A stretch of DNA of 64,000 nucleotides, taken from the NCBI GenBank assembly GCA_023438245.1, contig JAEXRD010000091.1, positions 1 through 64,000 of the forward strand, given 5' to 3'. The translations under genes and the position numbers were made by a program. The notes below the pieces were generated by a model. It had not been told where the DNA came from. It saw nothing but the letters and a program-made list of their open reading frames with translations, and made no database searches. Numbering within the stretch: position 1 is the stretch's first letter; every line of letters begins with the position of its first letter. Of this stretch, positions 18,675 through 27,470 are shown piece by piece. This DNA comes from Pseudomonadota bacterium. Its GTDB lineage: Bacteria > Desulfobacterota > Desulfovibrionia > Desulfovibrionales > Desulfovibrionaceae.

Positions 18675-18751
18675 TGGTAGGCACGAGGAGACTTGAACTC
18701 CTGACCCCTTGCGTGTCGAGCAAGTGCTCTAACCAACTGAGCTACGCGCCT
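18675..18751 (-). tRNA. tRNA-Val (anticodon GAC)
   Basis: This 77-base gene includes an encoded CCA. The acceptor stem AGGCGCG pairs with CGTGCCT, the D arm is GCTC/GAGC, the anticodon stem is CTTGC/GCAAG, and the T arm is AGGAG/CTCCT around TTCAAGT. The anticodon loop is TCGACAC, giving GAC for valine. Position 33 is C instead of the nearly universal U, which is unusual. Confidence 0.92.
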
Positions 18752-18819
18752 AAATTGCTCAAGGGAAGGACCGTTTACCCAAACCCCCGGCGCTTGTCAA
18801 CAGAAACGGGGCAAGGTTC

Positions 18820-19542
18820 TCAGCCTTTTTCGCCAAGCCGCCCCAAAGCCTCGCGCGCGGCCTGTCCCACGGTGAGGCCCGCCAGCTCCTCGCCGTTGAA
18901 GCGCTCGAAGGAGGCCGGGTCGTCCACGAGGACCCGCAAGGCCTGGCGCACCTGGGGAAAGTCCCCGCCAGCGCAGACCAGGCCCAGGGCGTAGGCGCAC
19001 AGGCCCCGGTTCGCGGCGTCCTCTTCGGCCAGGCCCGCCAGCAGGGCCGGAAGCTCGGCGCGCAGCAGTTCGGGCCGGACCTCGGCCAGCCGTCCCAGGG
19101 CCCAGAACACCGAGCCCCGCAGCGGCACGTGCTCCAGGTAGTTGCCCTCGCCCACGGTCTCCTCGCGGACGTAGGAGGCCAGCACGCGGTGGAACTCCCC
19201 GGCCAGGCGGGAATGCCGGGCCAGGCTCTCGCCCAGGGCCTCGGGCGCGCCCCAGCCCAGGCCGCCGGATTCCTCGTTCAAGCGCCACAGGCACTGGCGC
19301 AGGATGACGCGGGCCTTCTCCAGGCCGCCCTCGGCCTTGTCCTCGGCCATGCGGGCCACGGCGCGGCCGAAGGCCTCCACGCTGCGCCAGCGCACCAGCG
19401 GGTCGGGGTCCAGCAGAAGCGAAAACAGCGGGCCGGGCAGGTGCGCCGTAGGCACCTGGTCCAGCTCGCTGAGTTCCCGCCGCCAGTCCGGGCCGGAGAG
19501 CCCGGCGCGGATGCGGCGCTTGAGGTCACGGAAATGGGCCAC
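18820..19542 (-). CDS. HEAT-repeat protein (DVU0298-like)
   Basis: This 240-residue protein is made of HEAT/PBS-lyase-like helical repeats (DPLVRWRSVEAFGRAV, LRGSVFWALGRLAEV, NRGLCAYALGLV). Such repeats form binding solenoids. The GTG start follows GGAGG by 5 bases. It lies 17 bases after a TPR protein in a four-gene minus-strand block that resembles the DVU0298-0305 neighbourhood of Desulfovibrio vulgaris as I recall it. Function unknown. Confidence 0.82.
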   Translation of the reverse strand: MAHFRDLKRRIRAGLSGPDWRRELSELDQVPTAHLPGPLFSLLLDPDPLVRWRSVEAFGRAVARMAEDKAEGGLEKARVILRQCLWRLNEESGGLGWGAPEALGESLARHSRLAGEFHRVLASYVREETVGEGNYLEHVPLRGSVFWALGRLAEVRPELLRAELPALLAGLAEEDAANRGLCAYALGLVCAGGDFPQVRQALRVLVDDPASFERFNGEELAGLTVGQAAREALGRLGEKG

Positions 19543-19559
19543 GGGACCCTCCGCGCGTT

Positions 19560-20186
19560 TTACTTCAGGTTCTTGGCGATGTCGTCCAGCAGGGCCTGGG
19601 GCACCTCGTAGCTGGTCTCGGCGGCCTTCTTGACGCAGGCGTCGGCCTCGGCCCACTGGCCCAGCTCGGCGTGCACAAGGGCCAGGTTGTTCCAGGCCGG
19701 GCCGAACTGGGGCTGAAGCTCCACGGCCTTCTTCAGGTGCACCAGGGCGTCCTCGAACTCCCCGCGGGAGAAAAAGGCGCTGCCCAGGGTGGCCATGGCC
19801 TGCACGAAGCCGGGATCGTACTTGATGGCCTTCTGCAGGGCCGGGATGGCCTTGTCGGAGTCGCCCAACTGCATGAGCACGAAGCCGATGTTGCCCCAGG
19901 GCACGGCGAAGAACGGGCGCTGCAGGGTGGCCTGGCGGTTGAAGTTCAGGCAGCCTTCCAGGTCGCCGCGCTGCAGGCAGATGCCGCCAAGCTGCACGTA
20001 GGCCTCGGCCATCTTGGGCGAGTTGGCCACGGCCTCGCGGAAGCTCCGCTCGGCGTCAATGAACTCGCGCTTGGAGAGGTAGGCCACGCCCAGGTTGTAG
20101 TGGGTGTTGCCGCATTCCGGATTCTGGGCCAGCCCCTGCTTGAGGTGGGCGATGTACTCGTCGACGTTGGCGAACTGCTGGGACAT
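19560..20186 (-). CDS. Tetratricopeptide-repeat protein
   Basis: This 208-residue soluble protein has about five TPR units (NTHYNLGVAYLSKREF, AEAYVQLGGICLQRGD, GNIGFVLMQLGD, AMATLGSAFFSRGEF, NLALVHAELGQW). No signal peptide is seen. It lies between a 120-residue unknown and the HEAT-repeat protein, and all four probably share one transcript starting at the YkgJ-type gene. Likely a scaffold; partners unknown. Confidence 0.85.
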   Translation of the reverse strand: MSQQFANVDEYIAHLKQGLAQNPECGNTHYNLGVAYLSKREFIDAERSFREAVANSPKMAEAYVQLGGICLQRGDLEGCLNFNRQATLQRPFFAVPWGNIGFVLMQLGDSDKAIPALQKAIKYDPGFVQAMATLGSAFFSRGEFEDALVHLKKAVELQPQFGPAWNNLALVHAELGQWAEADACVKKAAETSYEVPQALLDDIAKNLK

Positions 20187-20204
20187 GGTGTCTCTCCGAG
20201 GATT

Positions 20205-20567
20205 CTACTTCAGGGTGATGCCGCGCTCTTTGAGCCGGGCGTTGTACCAGTCGCTGAACTCCAGGATGGGCCGGACCTTCTCGATGTTCATGACGAGCAG
20301 CACCATGAACTCCGACAGGGTCTGCATGTAGTCCGGGTCCGGCTTGGCGGGCAGCGACTTCATGTAGCGGTTCAAAAGATCGTGGGTGGTGAACCCCATG
20401 GCGTCCACGCGGATGTCGATGGGGTCGAAGGGCTCCTGGTAGGGGTTCCAGTTCTCGTAGCCGATGCGGTCCACGAAGCGGCGGCGGCGCGGGCTCATGC
20501 GCTCGTACATCTGGCGCTTCTGCTCCTCCACCTGGTCGTCGGTGTACATGGGCTTGGGAGTGTCCAC
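20205..20567 (-). CDS. Conserved hypothetical protein (120 aa)
   Basis: I do not recognise a family for this 120-residue protein. It is hydrophilic with a strongly basic patch (MSPRRRRFVDRIGYENW) and a predicted helical C-terminus. No membrane segment or metal motif. It starts 3 bases after the stop of the YkgJ gene and is followed by the TPR gene, so it is certainly part of the block. Confidence 0.8.
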   Translation of the reverse strand: MDTPKPMYTDDQVEEQKRQMYERMSPRRRRFVDRIGYENWNPYQEPFDPIDIRVDAMGFTTHDLLNRYMKSLPAKPDPDYMQTLSEFMVLLVMNIEKVRPILEFSDWYNARLKERGITLK

Positions 20568-20570
20568 GCG

Positions 20571-21539
20571 CTAGCCCTCGCTCTTCTTGGACGTCTTCTT
20601 GGCGGCGGGCTTCTTCGCCGCGGCCTTCGGGGCGGCGGCCTTCCTGGGCCTGGGCTCGGCCACGCCGATGGTGAAGCTCTTGGGCGAGCAGCCGGAGCAG
20701 CCGCCCTTGCTCTCCGGGTTGCAGCCGGAGCACTCGGCCAGGCCCTTGCCCGCCTTGCCCTTGGCGCCCATCGGGCCCTGGATGGGCTTGGTGGGGCGGG
20801 CCGGAGCCTTGGCGGGGGCGGTCTTGGGCAGCATCTCCGCGGTGACGCCGGGGATGCCCGTGGGTTCCGGGGCGGCGGGCTCGGGCTTGGCCTGGCCCAC
20901 GCCCAGGTACTCCTCGCTGTAGTCGGTCATCAGCGCCAGCGACAGGGGCACGAGCAGCTCGCCCAGGCCCTTGTAGCGGCTGTTGAGCGTGGCGGCCAGC
21001 TCGTGCGAGAGGGCGTACAGCCTGTCCTGGATGCGGTCGAGGTACACGGTGGGGTAGGGCTTGCCCTTCTCGAAGGCGGACTTGCCGCAGATGTGGGCCT
21101 CCCCGCCGATGGCCGTGGGCACGCCGTAGATGCGGCAGGTCACGGGCCGGGCCTCGTACATCTCGCACAGGCCCTCGTCGTTCAGCAGCGGGCAGCGCAC
21201 GCGCACGGCGGCCATCTGCTTCAGGATCTCCGAGGCATTGGCCCCTTCCTTCATGGCCTTGTGGGCGTCGCGCTTGAGCTTGTGCACGGCGCGGTCGGCC
21301 TCGTCGGCGCGCTCCAGGATGGCGGTGCGCGCAAGGCCCGAGAATTTCTTGTTGAACAAGGCGTTGATGCGCAGGGCCTCCACCAGGGTCAGGTCGAACA
21401 GGGCGTGGCAGCAGTCGCTGCAACCCTTTTCGCAGCGCACGTTGTCGCTGAACTTTGCGCGCACGGTGTTGAAGACCTGGTCGGCCTCGCCGATGATCGC
21501 CTCGTACTTCTTGAAGAATTCACTGAAATCAAGGGCCAT
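20571..21539 (-). CDS. YkgJ-family cysteine-cluster protein with a Cys/Ala/Lys-rich tail
   Basis: This 322-residue protein has the YkgJ zinc- or iron-binding cluster: CEKGCSDCCHALFDL near residue 37 and CPLLNDEGLCEMYEARPVTCR near 125. The C-terminal 100 residues are unusual, with two CSGC motifs (AECSGCNPES and GGCSGCSPKS) and a tail rich in Ala, Pro and Lys. The ATG at 21539 follows GAGGAGAGCCCA. YkgJ-type proteins have been proposed to bind Fe-S or zinc; substrate unknown here. Confidence 0.85.
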   Translation of the reverse strand: MALDFSEFFKKYEAIIGEADQVFNTVRAKFSDNVRCEKGCSDCCHALFDLTLVEALRINALFNKKFSGLARTAILERADEADRAVHKLKRDAHKAMKEGANASEILKQMAAVRVRCPLLNDEGLCEMYEARPVTCRIYGVPTAIGGEAHICGKSAFEKGKPYPTVYLDRIQDRLYALSHELAATLNSRYKGLGELLVPLSLALMTDYSEEYLGVGQAKPEPAAPEPTGIPGVTAEMLPKTAPAKAPARPTKPIQGPMGAKGKAGKGLAECSGCNPESKGGCSGCSPKSFTIGVAEPRPRKAAAPKAAAKKPAAKKTSKKSEG

Positions 21540-21647
21540 TGGGCTCTCCTCACGGGAACTTCGCCGCCCGGGCTGGAGCCGGGCTTGTGCGGAAATATGG
21601 GAACGCGGGGGCGGTCTGTCCAGGGGCAAGACGTCAGGTAAGCATAC

Positions 21648-21669
21648 AAAAAAGCCGGGTTGCCCCGGC
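21648..21669 (-). terminator. Second terminator downstream of the ferredoxin gene
   Basis: On the minus strand GCCGGG-GCAA-CCCGGC is followed by TTTTTT (complement of 21653-21648). It lies about 80 bases after the first ferredoxin terminator and about 110 bases before the YkgJ start, and isolates the two genes. Confidence 0.85.
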
Positions 21670-21749
21670 ACTCGCTCCGCCGTGTGCGGCGGACGTCCCC
21701 CTCGCGCTCTGCGCCGCAGCCGGGCCAGGCCCAGCGCCGCGCAAAATAT

Positions 21750-21777
21750 GGACGGAGGCGGCGGACCGCCTCCGTCC
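21750..21777 (-). terminator. Terminator/hairpin directly after the ferredoxin gene
   Basis: A perfect 12-bp stem (GGACGGAGGCGG with CCGCCTCCGTCC, loop of 4) lies 25 bases after the ferredoxin stop on the minus strand and is followed by ATATTTTG. The tail is weak, and a second terminator follows at 21669. Confidence 0.7.
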
Positions 21778-21802
21778 GTACAGCCCTAGGGCTGCGAAAC
21801 GC

Positions 21803-21991
21803 TTACTCTTCCTCGATGACGATGGCGTCCTGCTCGCAGACTTCCACGCAGGACTCGCAGCCCAGGCACTCTTCCATGTTCACCGGAACGGCCTTGCCAT
21901 CCTGCAGCTCGTAGACTTCCACGGGGCAGACATCCACGCACTCGCCGTCGCCGATGCACTTGTCGTTGTCGACAGTAACTTTGTAGCCCAT
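21803..21991 (-). CDS. 7-Cys ferredoxin, 3Fe-4S/4Fe-4S type (D. africanus FdIII-like)
   Basis: This 62-residue acidic electron carrier has C12, C18, C22 and C42, C45, C48, C52. In the first binding motif (CIGDGECVDVCP) the second cysteine is replaced by Asp15. In D. africanus ferredoxin III the same Asp gives a [3Fe-4S] cluster that converts to a metal-substituted [4Fe-4S], alongside a normal [4Fe-4S]. It is very close to that protein in recalled sequence. TGGAGGG precedes the ATG. Confidence 0.93.
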   Translation of the reverse strand: MGYKVTVDNDKCIGDGECVDVCPVEVYELQDGKAVPVNMEECLGCESCVEVCEQDAIVIEEE

Positions 21992-22301
21992 TGTACCCTC
22001 CAGGTATGTAGATAGATATCGTCAGTCCCGTCCGTTTCGTCCCGCGCCGCGGAGTCAAACCGGACGGGCCAGGCGCCGTTTTCACGCCCCCCTCGGGGCA
22101 TGGCAAGCTCTAGGCTTCGGGCTAGCTGATATATCCAGCAAGCCTCCCGTGTCAAGCCAAAGCGAGAAAACTACGTGTCTGTCGCGCCTGGCGGGATTCG
22201 GTCCTGGTTGTGGTCCGCACCCATCCGGGCTATCCTGCCCCGGACCGGCCACCCGGACCCGCACAGGGCGGGGGCCGCAAATCACCCCCGCGAGGAATCC
22301 C
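21992..22301. other. Divergent intergenic region, ferredoxin / aminopeptidase
   Basis: These 310 bases separate the minus-strand ferredoxin from the plus-strand aminopeptidase. They hold the ferredoxin ribosome site, an AT-rich segment (ATATCTATCTAC on the minus strand) that may contain its -10, and one plus-strand promoter candidate. An open frame reading into the aminopeptidase has no ribosome site and is not treated as coding. Confidence 0.6.
22208..22236 (+). promoter_or_regulatory. Candidate promoter of the M29 aminopeptidase gene
   Basis: TTGTGG (22208-22213) and TATCCT (22231-22236) are separated by exactly 17 bases and lie 66 bases before the start codon. Each hexamer matches consensus at four positions. 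Confidence 0.4.
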
Positions 22302-23519
22302 ATGTCCACCCAGCCCATCTTCACCCAGGAAGAACTGAGGAAATACGCCCGCACCCTCTGGTGGGGCCTGAACACCGCCCGCATCAATCCCTACAAGCCC
22401 GGCGACCTGATCCTGCTGCGCTTCGACCAGCCCGCCACCCCCTTGGCCGAGGAGGTCTTCGACCTCTTGATGGAGGAGGGCATGGTTCCGGTGGTGCGCC
22501 AGAACCTCACCAGCAGCATGGAAAAGGGCTTCTATTCCAAGGGCAGCGAAGGCCAGATCACCGCCGTGCCCCCGGGCGACAAGGAACTGATGCACGGCCT
22601 GTGCGGGCTCGTCTCGCTCATCGCCCCGGCCTCGCTGACGCACCTCTCCGGCGTGGACCCCGCGCGCATCGGCAAGGCCGCCGTGTCGCGCAAGTTCCTG
22701 CGCGAGATCATGGAGGGCCGCGAGCAGACCGGCGACTTCGGCTGGACCCTGTGCGCCTACCCCACCGAGGAGCAGGCCCGCTGCGCCGGAATCTCCGTGG
22801 AGGAGTTCGCCCGCCAGATCCGCCGGGCCTGCTTCCTGGAGGACGCCGACCCCGCCGCCCGCTGGCAGGAGGTGTTCGACGAGGTGCAGCGCGTGAAGCA
22901 GTGGCTGGGCTCGCTGGCCATCGCCTCGCTCCATGTGGAGAGCGCGGGCTGCGACCTCACCGTGACCCCCGGCGATGAGCGCCGCTGGCTGGGCGTGTCC
23001 GGCCACAACATCCCCAGCTTCGAGATCTTCCTCTCGCCGGACTGGCGCGGCACCACGGGCGTGTACTTCGCCGACCAGCCGTCCTACCGCTCGGGCAACC
23101 GGGTGGAGGGCGTGCGCCTGGAGTTCAAGGAGGGCCGCGCCGTTTCCGTCACCGCCGCCCAGGGCGAGGAGTTCGTGAAGAAGCAGCTGGCCATGGACGA
23201 GGGCGCGGCCCAGCTGGGCGAGTTCAGCCTCACCGACCGCCGCTTCTCGCGCATCGACACCTTCATGGCCAACACGCTGTTCGACGAGAACTACGGCGGG
23301 GCGCACGGCAACTGCCACGTGGCCGTGGGCGCCTCCTACGCCGACACCTTCTCCGGCGACCAGGCCAGGCTCGACGCCGAGCTCAAGAAGCAGCTGGGCT
23401 TCAACGACTCGGCCCTGCACTGGGACCTGGTGAACACCGAGGACAAGACCGTCACCGCCACGCTGAAGGACGGCGCGAAAAAGGTCATCTACCAGGGCGG
23501 CGAGTTCCAGATGGACTAG
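22302..23519 (+). CDS. M29-family aminopeptidase
   Basis: This 405-residue metallopeptidase resembles AmpS/AmpT-type leucyl aminopeptidases that remove N-terminal residues with two metal ions. Conserved segments are SGHNIPSFEIFLSPD, VEGVRLEF, GEFSLTDRRF, and the metal-ligand region GGAHGNCHVAVGASY, ending with LHWDLVNT (His-x-Asp). Start chosen at MSTQPIFTQEEL after CGAGGA; the frame is open 153 bases further upstream without a ribosome site. Confidence 0.88.
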   Translation: MSTQPIFTQEELRKYARTLWWGLNTARINPYKPGDLILLRFDQPATPLAEEVFDLLMEEGMVPVVRQNLTSSMEKGFYSKGSEGQITAVPPGDKELMHGLCGLVSLIAPASLTHLSGVDPARIGKAAVSRKFLREIMEGREQTGDFGWTLCAYPTEEQARCAGISVEEFARQIRRACFLEDADPAARWQEVFDEVQRVKQWLGSLAIASLHVESAGCDLTVTPGDERRWLGVSGHNIPSFEIFLSPDWRGTTGVYFADQPSYRSGNRVEGVRLEFKEGRAVSVTAAQGEEFVKKQLAMDEGAAQLGEFSLTDRRFSRIDTFMANTLFDENYGGAHGNCHVAVGASYADTFSGDQARLDAELKKQLGFNDSALHWDLVNTEDKTVTATLKDGAKKVIYQGGEFQMD

Positions 23520-23540
23520 CTCAGCAGCGCGGGAGGCCGC

Positions 23541-23777
23541 ATGGACCAGAACCGGGAGCAGCGGGTCGACGACGCCCTCAGGCGCATCTTCGTGGAGGCC
23601 TACAACCTCGCCTCGCCCTTCATGGACGGGCAGGGGCAGTGGCTTTCCCAGGCCCACGAGTGCCTGGCCAACGACGCCCTTGCCAGGCGCTTTCCCAGCC
23701 TTGCGGACATGCGGCTCATGGCCGTGCTGGCCACCATCGCCGGGGTGCGGGCCTCGGGCCGCGTGCCCGTGGACTAG
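23541..23777 (+). CDS. Small conserved hypothetical protein (78 aa)
   Basis: I do not recognise this 78-residue hydrophilic helical protein (MDQNREQRVDDALRRIF, then PSLADMRLMAVLATIAGV). It begins 21 bases after the aminopeptidase stop with GGGAGGCCGC before the ATG, so it is likely expressed. No cysteine cluster or membrane segment. Confidence 0.65.
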   Translation: MDQNREQRVDDALRRIFVEAYNLASPFMDGQGQWLSQAHECLANDALARRFPSLADMRLMAVLATIAGVRASGRVPVD

Positions 23778-23880
23778 CCTGCGGAGCTTTGCGCGTTTCG
23801 GCCCCGGGCTCTTGCGAGAAAACGGGATGGCGCGTACACTCGGGGCAAGGATCGCAGTGCTTCAGGGGAGGAAGACGCGC

Positions 23881-24285
23881 ATGGCTGACGGCGAAGCGCC
23901 TGTTGTGGGAATGAATCTGGCCGCCTTGGCCGAGGGCTTTGTGGGCAGCGAGGATGTGCTGGCCCAGATGCTCGGCCTGTTCGAGACCCAGGCCCGCGAG
24001 CGGCTGGCCGAGCTGGACGCCGCGCTGGCCTCGGGCGATGCCGAATCCGGACGCAAAACGCTGCATTCGTTGGTGAACATAGCCGGAGCCGTGCGCGCCT
24101 ACGCCCTGGCGGACCTGGCCCGCCGCGCGGGCGAGGCCCTGCGGGGCGAGGACCTTCCCGCCGCCCGCGAGGTGGCCGTGGGCCTGCGCGAGGAGGCCGG
24201 GCTTGTGCTGCGCCAAGTGGCGTGCCTGCTGGCGCTCTACCGGCAGTCTCCGGCCGCGCTCTGGAGCTCGCCCCTGCCAAGGTAG
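23881..24285 (+). CDS. Hpt (histidine phosphotransfer) domain protein
   Basis: This 134-residue protein has a four-helix Hpt fold; the phospho-acceptor would be the His of KTLHSLVNIAGAVRAYALADLARRAGEAL. The usual HxLKGxA motif reads HSLVNIAG, so the Lys is replaced. The start at 23881 has GGGGAGGAAG upstream; the frame is open further back but overlaps the previous gene. It is isolated from any kinase or regulator, so it probably works with a hybrid kinase elsewhere. Confidence 0.75.
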   Translation: MADGEAPVVGMNLAALAEGFVGSEDVLAQMLGLFETQARERLAELDAALASGDAESGRKTLHSLVNIAGAVRAYALADLARRAGEALRGEDLPAAREVAVGLREEAGLVLRQVACLLALYRQSPAALWSSPLPR

Positions 24286-24301
24286 CCTTCGCACAAAGGA
24301 A

Positions 24302-24340
24302 GACGCCCGCCAGGATGCTCTCCCGGCGGGCGTCTTTTTT
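24302..24340 (+). terminator. Intrinsic terminator after the Hpt gene
   Basis: A perfect 10-bp stem GACGCCCGCC/GGCGGGCGTC with a 13-base loop is followed by TTTTTT (24335-24340). It lies between convergent genes; the other strand has a weaker T tract and may also serve icd. Confidence 0.92.
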
Positions 24341-24356
24341 GTTTGCGGAGCGGGGT

Positions 24357-25508
<1,152 letters not shown>

Positions 25509-25656
25509 CTCTCAAGCCCTCCGAAGAAAATTCGCGGCCCGTTCCGCACGGTTGGGTCCGGCGCGCGCGTGCCACTTGATAGCCGGGGTTCGGCCCCGTG
25601 GCAAGTGCGCAGGCGCGGCCCGCCAGTTGATGGGACCAACCGGACAGGGGCGCCGC

Positions 25657-25685
25657 TTGACATCTGGCCCGGTGGGAAGTACTCA
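25657..25685 (+). promoter_or_regulatory. Candidate promoter for the trpB2 leader
   Basis: A perfect TTGACA at 25657-25662 lies 30 bases before the leader-peptide ATG. At 17 bases spacing the -10 would be TACTCA, a poor match. If used, the transcript would start very close to the leader start codon. Confidence 0.4.
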
Positions 25686-25691
25686 CCCACC

Positions 25692-25763
25692 ATGCGTACG
25701 TGTTGTGCACATATTCCCGGCGCCCTGTGTGGGTGCTGGTGGCGCTGGTGGCAGAGTTATTGA
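25692..25763 (+). CDS. Trp-rich leader peptide of trpB2 (attenuator peptide)
   Basis: A 24-codon frame ATG...TGA encodes a 23-residue peptide ending CGCWWRWWQSY, with four UGG codons in five. It lies 146 bases before trpB2 and just before a strong intrinsic terminator, the arrangement of a trp leader peptide. Ribosome stalling at the Trp codons when Trp-tRNA is scarce would favour an antiterminator. No convincing ribosome site is seen, except GGTGGG about 15 bases upstream, itself part of a small hairpin. Confidence 0.8.
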   Translation: MRTCCAHIPGALCGCWWRWWQSY

Positions 25764-25826
25764 AGCCGCCGGCTTGACGGATGCCCGTTTCAAGGGCCGC
25801 GGACTTCAGACCGCGGCCCTTTTTTT
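25764..25826 (+). promoter_or_regulatory. Transcription attenuator of trpB2 (terminator/antiterminator)
   Basis: After the leader stop, GCCGCCGG (25765-25772) can pair back with CTGGTGGC in the Trp-codon region (with G-U pairs), or forward with the GGGCCGCGG arm through CCGC/GCGG and GGC/GCC. GGGCCGCGG (25794-25802) pairs perfectly with CCGCGGCCC (25811-25819), followed by seven T (25820-25826), a strong intrinsic terminator. These are the 1:2, 2:3 and 3:4 pairings of a classical attenuator. trpB2 starts 83 bases later. Confidence 0.8.
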
Positions 25827-25909
25827 GTGCATCGGCATGGATGAACACTCCGGGGCAGGCGGTCTGAACAAGGCGGCCGAACCCCGTTTCCTGTAGGAGG
25901 AAGACCGCA

Positions 25910-27256
25910 ATGGAGACCAGAATCAACCTGCCCCAGTCCGAGATTCCCACCGCGTGGTACAACGCCCTGCCCGACCTGCCGACCCCGCTGGCCCCCCCGC
26001 GCGACCCGGCCACCGGCGACATCCTGACCCCGGACAAGCTCCAGCCCATCTTCGCCGACGCCCTCATCGAGCAGGAGATGAGCCCCGAGCGCTTCATCGC
26101 CATCCCCGAGCCCGTGCGCGACATCTACCGCCTGTTCCGCCCCACGCCGCTGGTGCGCGCCACGCGCCTGGAGCAGGCCATCGGGGCCAAGTGCCGCATC
26201 TACTACAAGAACGAGTCCGTGTCCCCCTCCGGCTCGCACAAGACCAACACATCCGTGCCCCAGGTGTACTACAACAAGCTCCAGGGCGTGCGGCGGCTCT
26301 CCACCGAGACCGGCGCGGGCCAGTGGGGCACGGCGCTTTCCTTCGCCTGCAGCATGTTCGGCATGCAGTGCACCGTGTACATGGTCAAGGTGAGCTACGA
26401 GCAGAAGCCCTACCGCAAAATCCTCATCAACAGCTACGGCGGGGAGATCTTCCCCTCCCCCTCCGACAAGACCGCCGCGGGCCGCGCCGCCCTGGCCAAG
26501 GACCCGGACTGCAAGGGCAGCCTGGGCCTGGCCATCAGCGAGGCCGTTGAGGACGCCGCCACCCACGAGGACACCAAGTACACCCTGGGCAGCGTGCTGA
26601 ACCACGTGCTGCTGCACCAGACCGTCGTCGGCCTGGAGACCGAGAAGCAGCTGGCCATGATCGGCGAGAAGCCGGACTACCTGGTGGGCTGCGTGGGCGG
26701 CGGGTCGAACTTCGGCGGCCTGGTGCTGCCCTTCCTGCCGCGCAAGCTCGCGGGCGAGAACATCACCTTCGTGGCCGCCGAGCCCCGGGCCTGCCCCACG
26801 CTGACCCGCGGCAGCTACCGCTACGACTACGGCGACATGGCGCGCTTAACACCGCTGCTCAAGATGCACACCCTGGGCCACGCGTTCATGCCCGCGCCCA
26901 TCCACGCCGGCGGGCTGCGCTACCACGGCGAGGCGCCCATCGTGTCCAACCTGATGGAGCAGGGCCTGCTGGACGCCCGCGCCTACTACCAGGGCGACTG
27001 CTTCGAGGCGGCCATGCTGTTCCTCAAGACCGAGGGCTTCCTGCCCGCGCCGGAGACCAGCCACGCCATCGCCAGCGCCATCGACGTGGCCAAGACGGCC
27101 AAGCCCGGCTCCTGCGTGGTGTTCCTGTACTCCGGCCACGGCATGCTCGACCTGGCCAGCTACGACGCCTACCTGCGCGGCGATTTGACCAATTACGAGC
27201 TGCCCCAGGACCAGATCGACCAGGCGCTGATGATGTGCCCGGACGTGAAGGGATAG
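25910..27256 (+). CDS. TrpB2-type tryptophan synthase beta chain
   Basis: This 448-residue PLP enzyme belongs to the TrpB2 (TrpB-like) group, which has a longer N-terminus than TrpB1 and usually stands apart from trpA. It converts indole and serine to tryptophan. The PLP lysine is K111 in SPSGSHKTNTS. GCVGGGSNFGGLVLPF is the phosphate-binding glycine loop and GAGQWGTALSFAC is conserved. AGGAGG precedes the ATG. A Trp-codon leader and terminator lie upstream, which supports a role in tryptophan supply. Confidence 0.92.
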   Translation: METRINLPQSEIPTAWYNALPDLPTPLAPPRDPATGDILTPDKLQPIFADALIEQEMSPERFIAIPEPVRDIYRLFRPTPLVRATRLEQAIGAKCRIYYKNESVSPSGSHKTNTSVPQVYYNKLQGVRRLSTETGAGQWGTALSFACSMFGMQCTVYMVKVSYEQKPYRKILINSYGGEIFPSPSDKTAAGRAALAKDPDCKGSLGLAISEAVEDAATHEDTKYTLGSVLNHVLLHQTVVGLETEKQLAMIGEKPDYLVGCVGGGSNFGGLVLPFLPRKLAGENITFVAAEPRACPTLTRGSYRYDYGDMARLTPLLKMHTLGHAFMPAPIHAGGLRYHGEAPIVSNLMEQGLLDARAYYQGDCFEAAMLFLKTEGFLPAPETSHAIASAIDVAKTAKPGSCVVFLYSGHGMLDLASYDAYLRGDLTNYELPQDQIDQALMMCPDVKG

Positions 27257-27402
27257 GGGCCGCCTCGAAAAGCGCCTTTTGCTCCCTGGACTTCGCCCAG
27301 AGCCGGTCCGGGGCCGTGGCTGTTCCGGAAGCGTACTCTCCCCGGCCCCGGACCGGCTCTCTTCTTGCCACTGAACAAAATTCATCTTTTGGAGGCGGCC
27401 CC
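27256..27402 (+). repeat. ~150-bp palindromic element, copy A
   Basis: Nested inverted repeats start at the last base of the trpB2 TAG. The outer stem is GGGGCCGCCTC (27256-27266) with GAGGCGGCCCC (27392-27402), then AAAAG/CTTTT and TTTTG/CAAAA. The core stem is a perfect 16 bp (27301-27316 with 27343-27358) with a 26-base loop. It shares sequence and layout with copies at 29279, 38756 and 43521. Orientation is as trpB2. It is followed by an ordinary terminator-like hairpin. Confidence 0.9.
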
Positions 27403-27427
27403 GGCGCAGACGGGTGGGAAGGATGGC

Positions 27428-27457
27428 AAAAAGGGGCCGCACGGCCCCTTCCTTTTT
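27428..27457 (+). terminator. Terminator-like hairpin between trpB2 and the SulP gene
   Basis: AAGGGGCCG-CA-CGGCCCCTT is a perfect stem preceded by A5 and followed by CCTTTTT. It lies 25 bases after palindromic element A and could end the trpB2 transcript on the plus strand, although the loop is only two bases. Confidence 0.65.
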
Positions 27458-27470
27458 GTGCGATTCGCGG

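Noticed and set aside
25822..25905. Extra open frame between the trp attenuator and trpB2
   Set aside because: No start with a ribosome site and no conserved sequence; treated as leader RNA.
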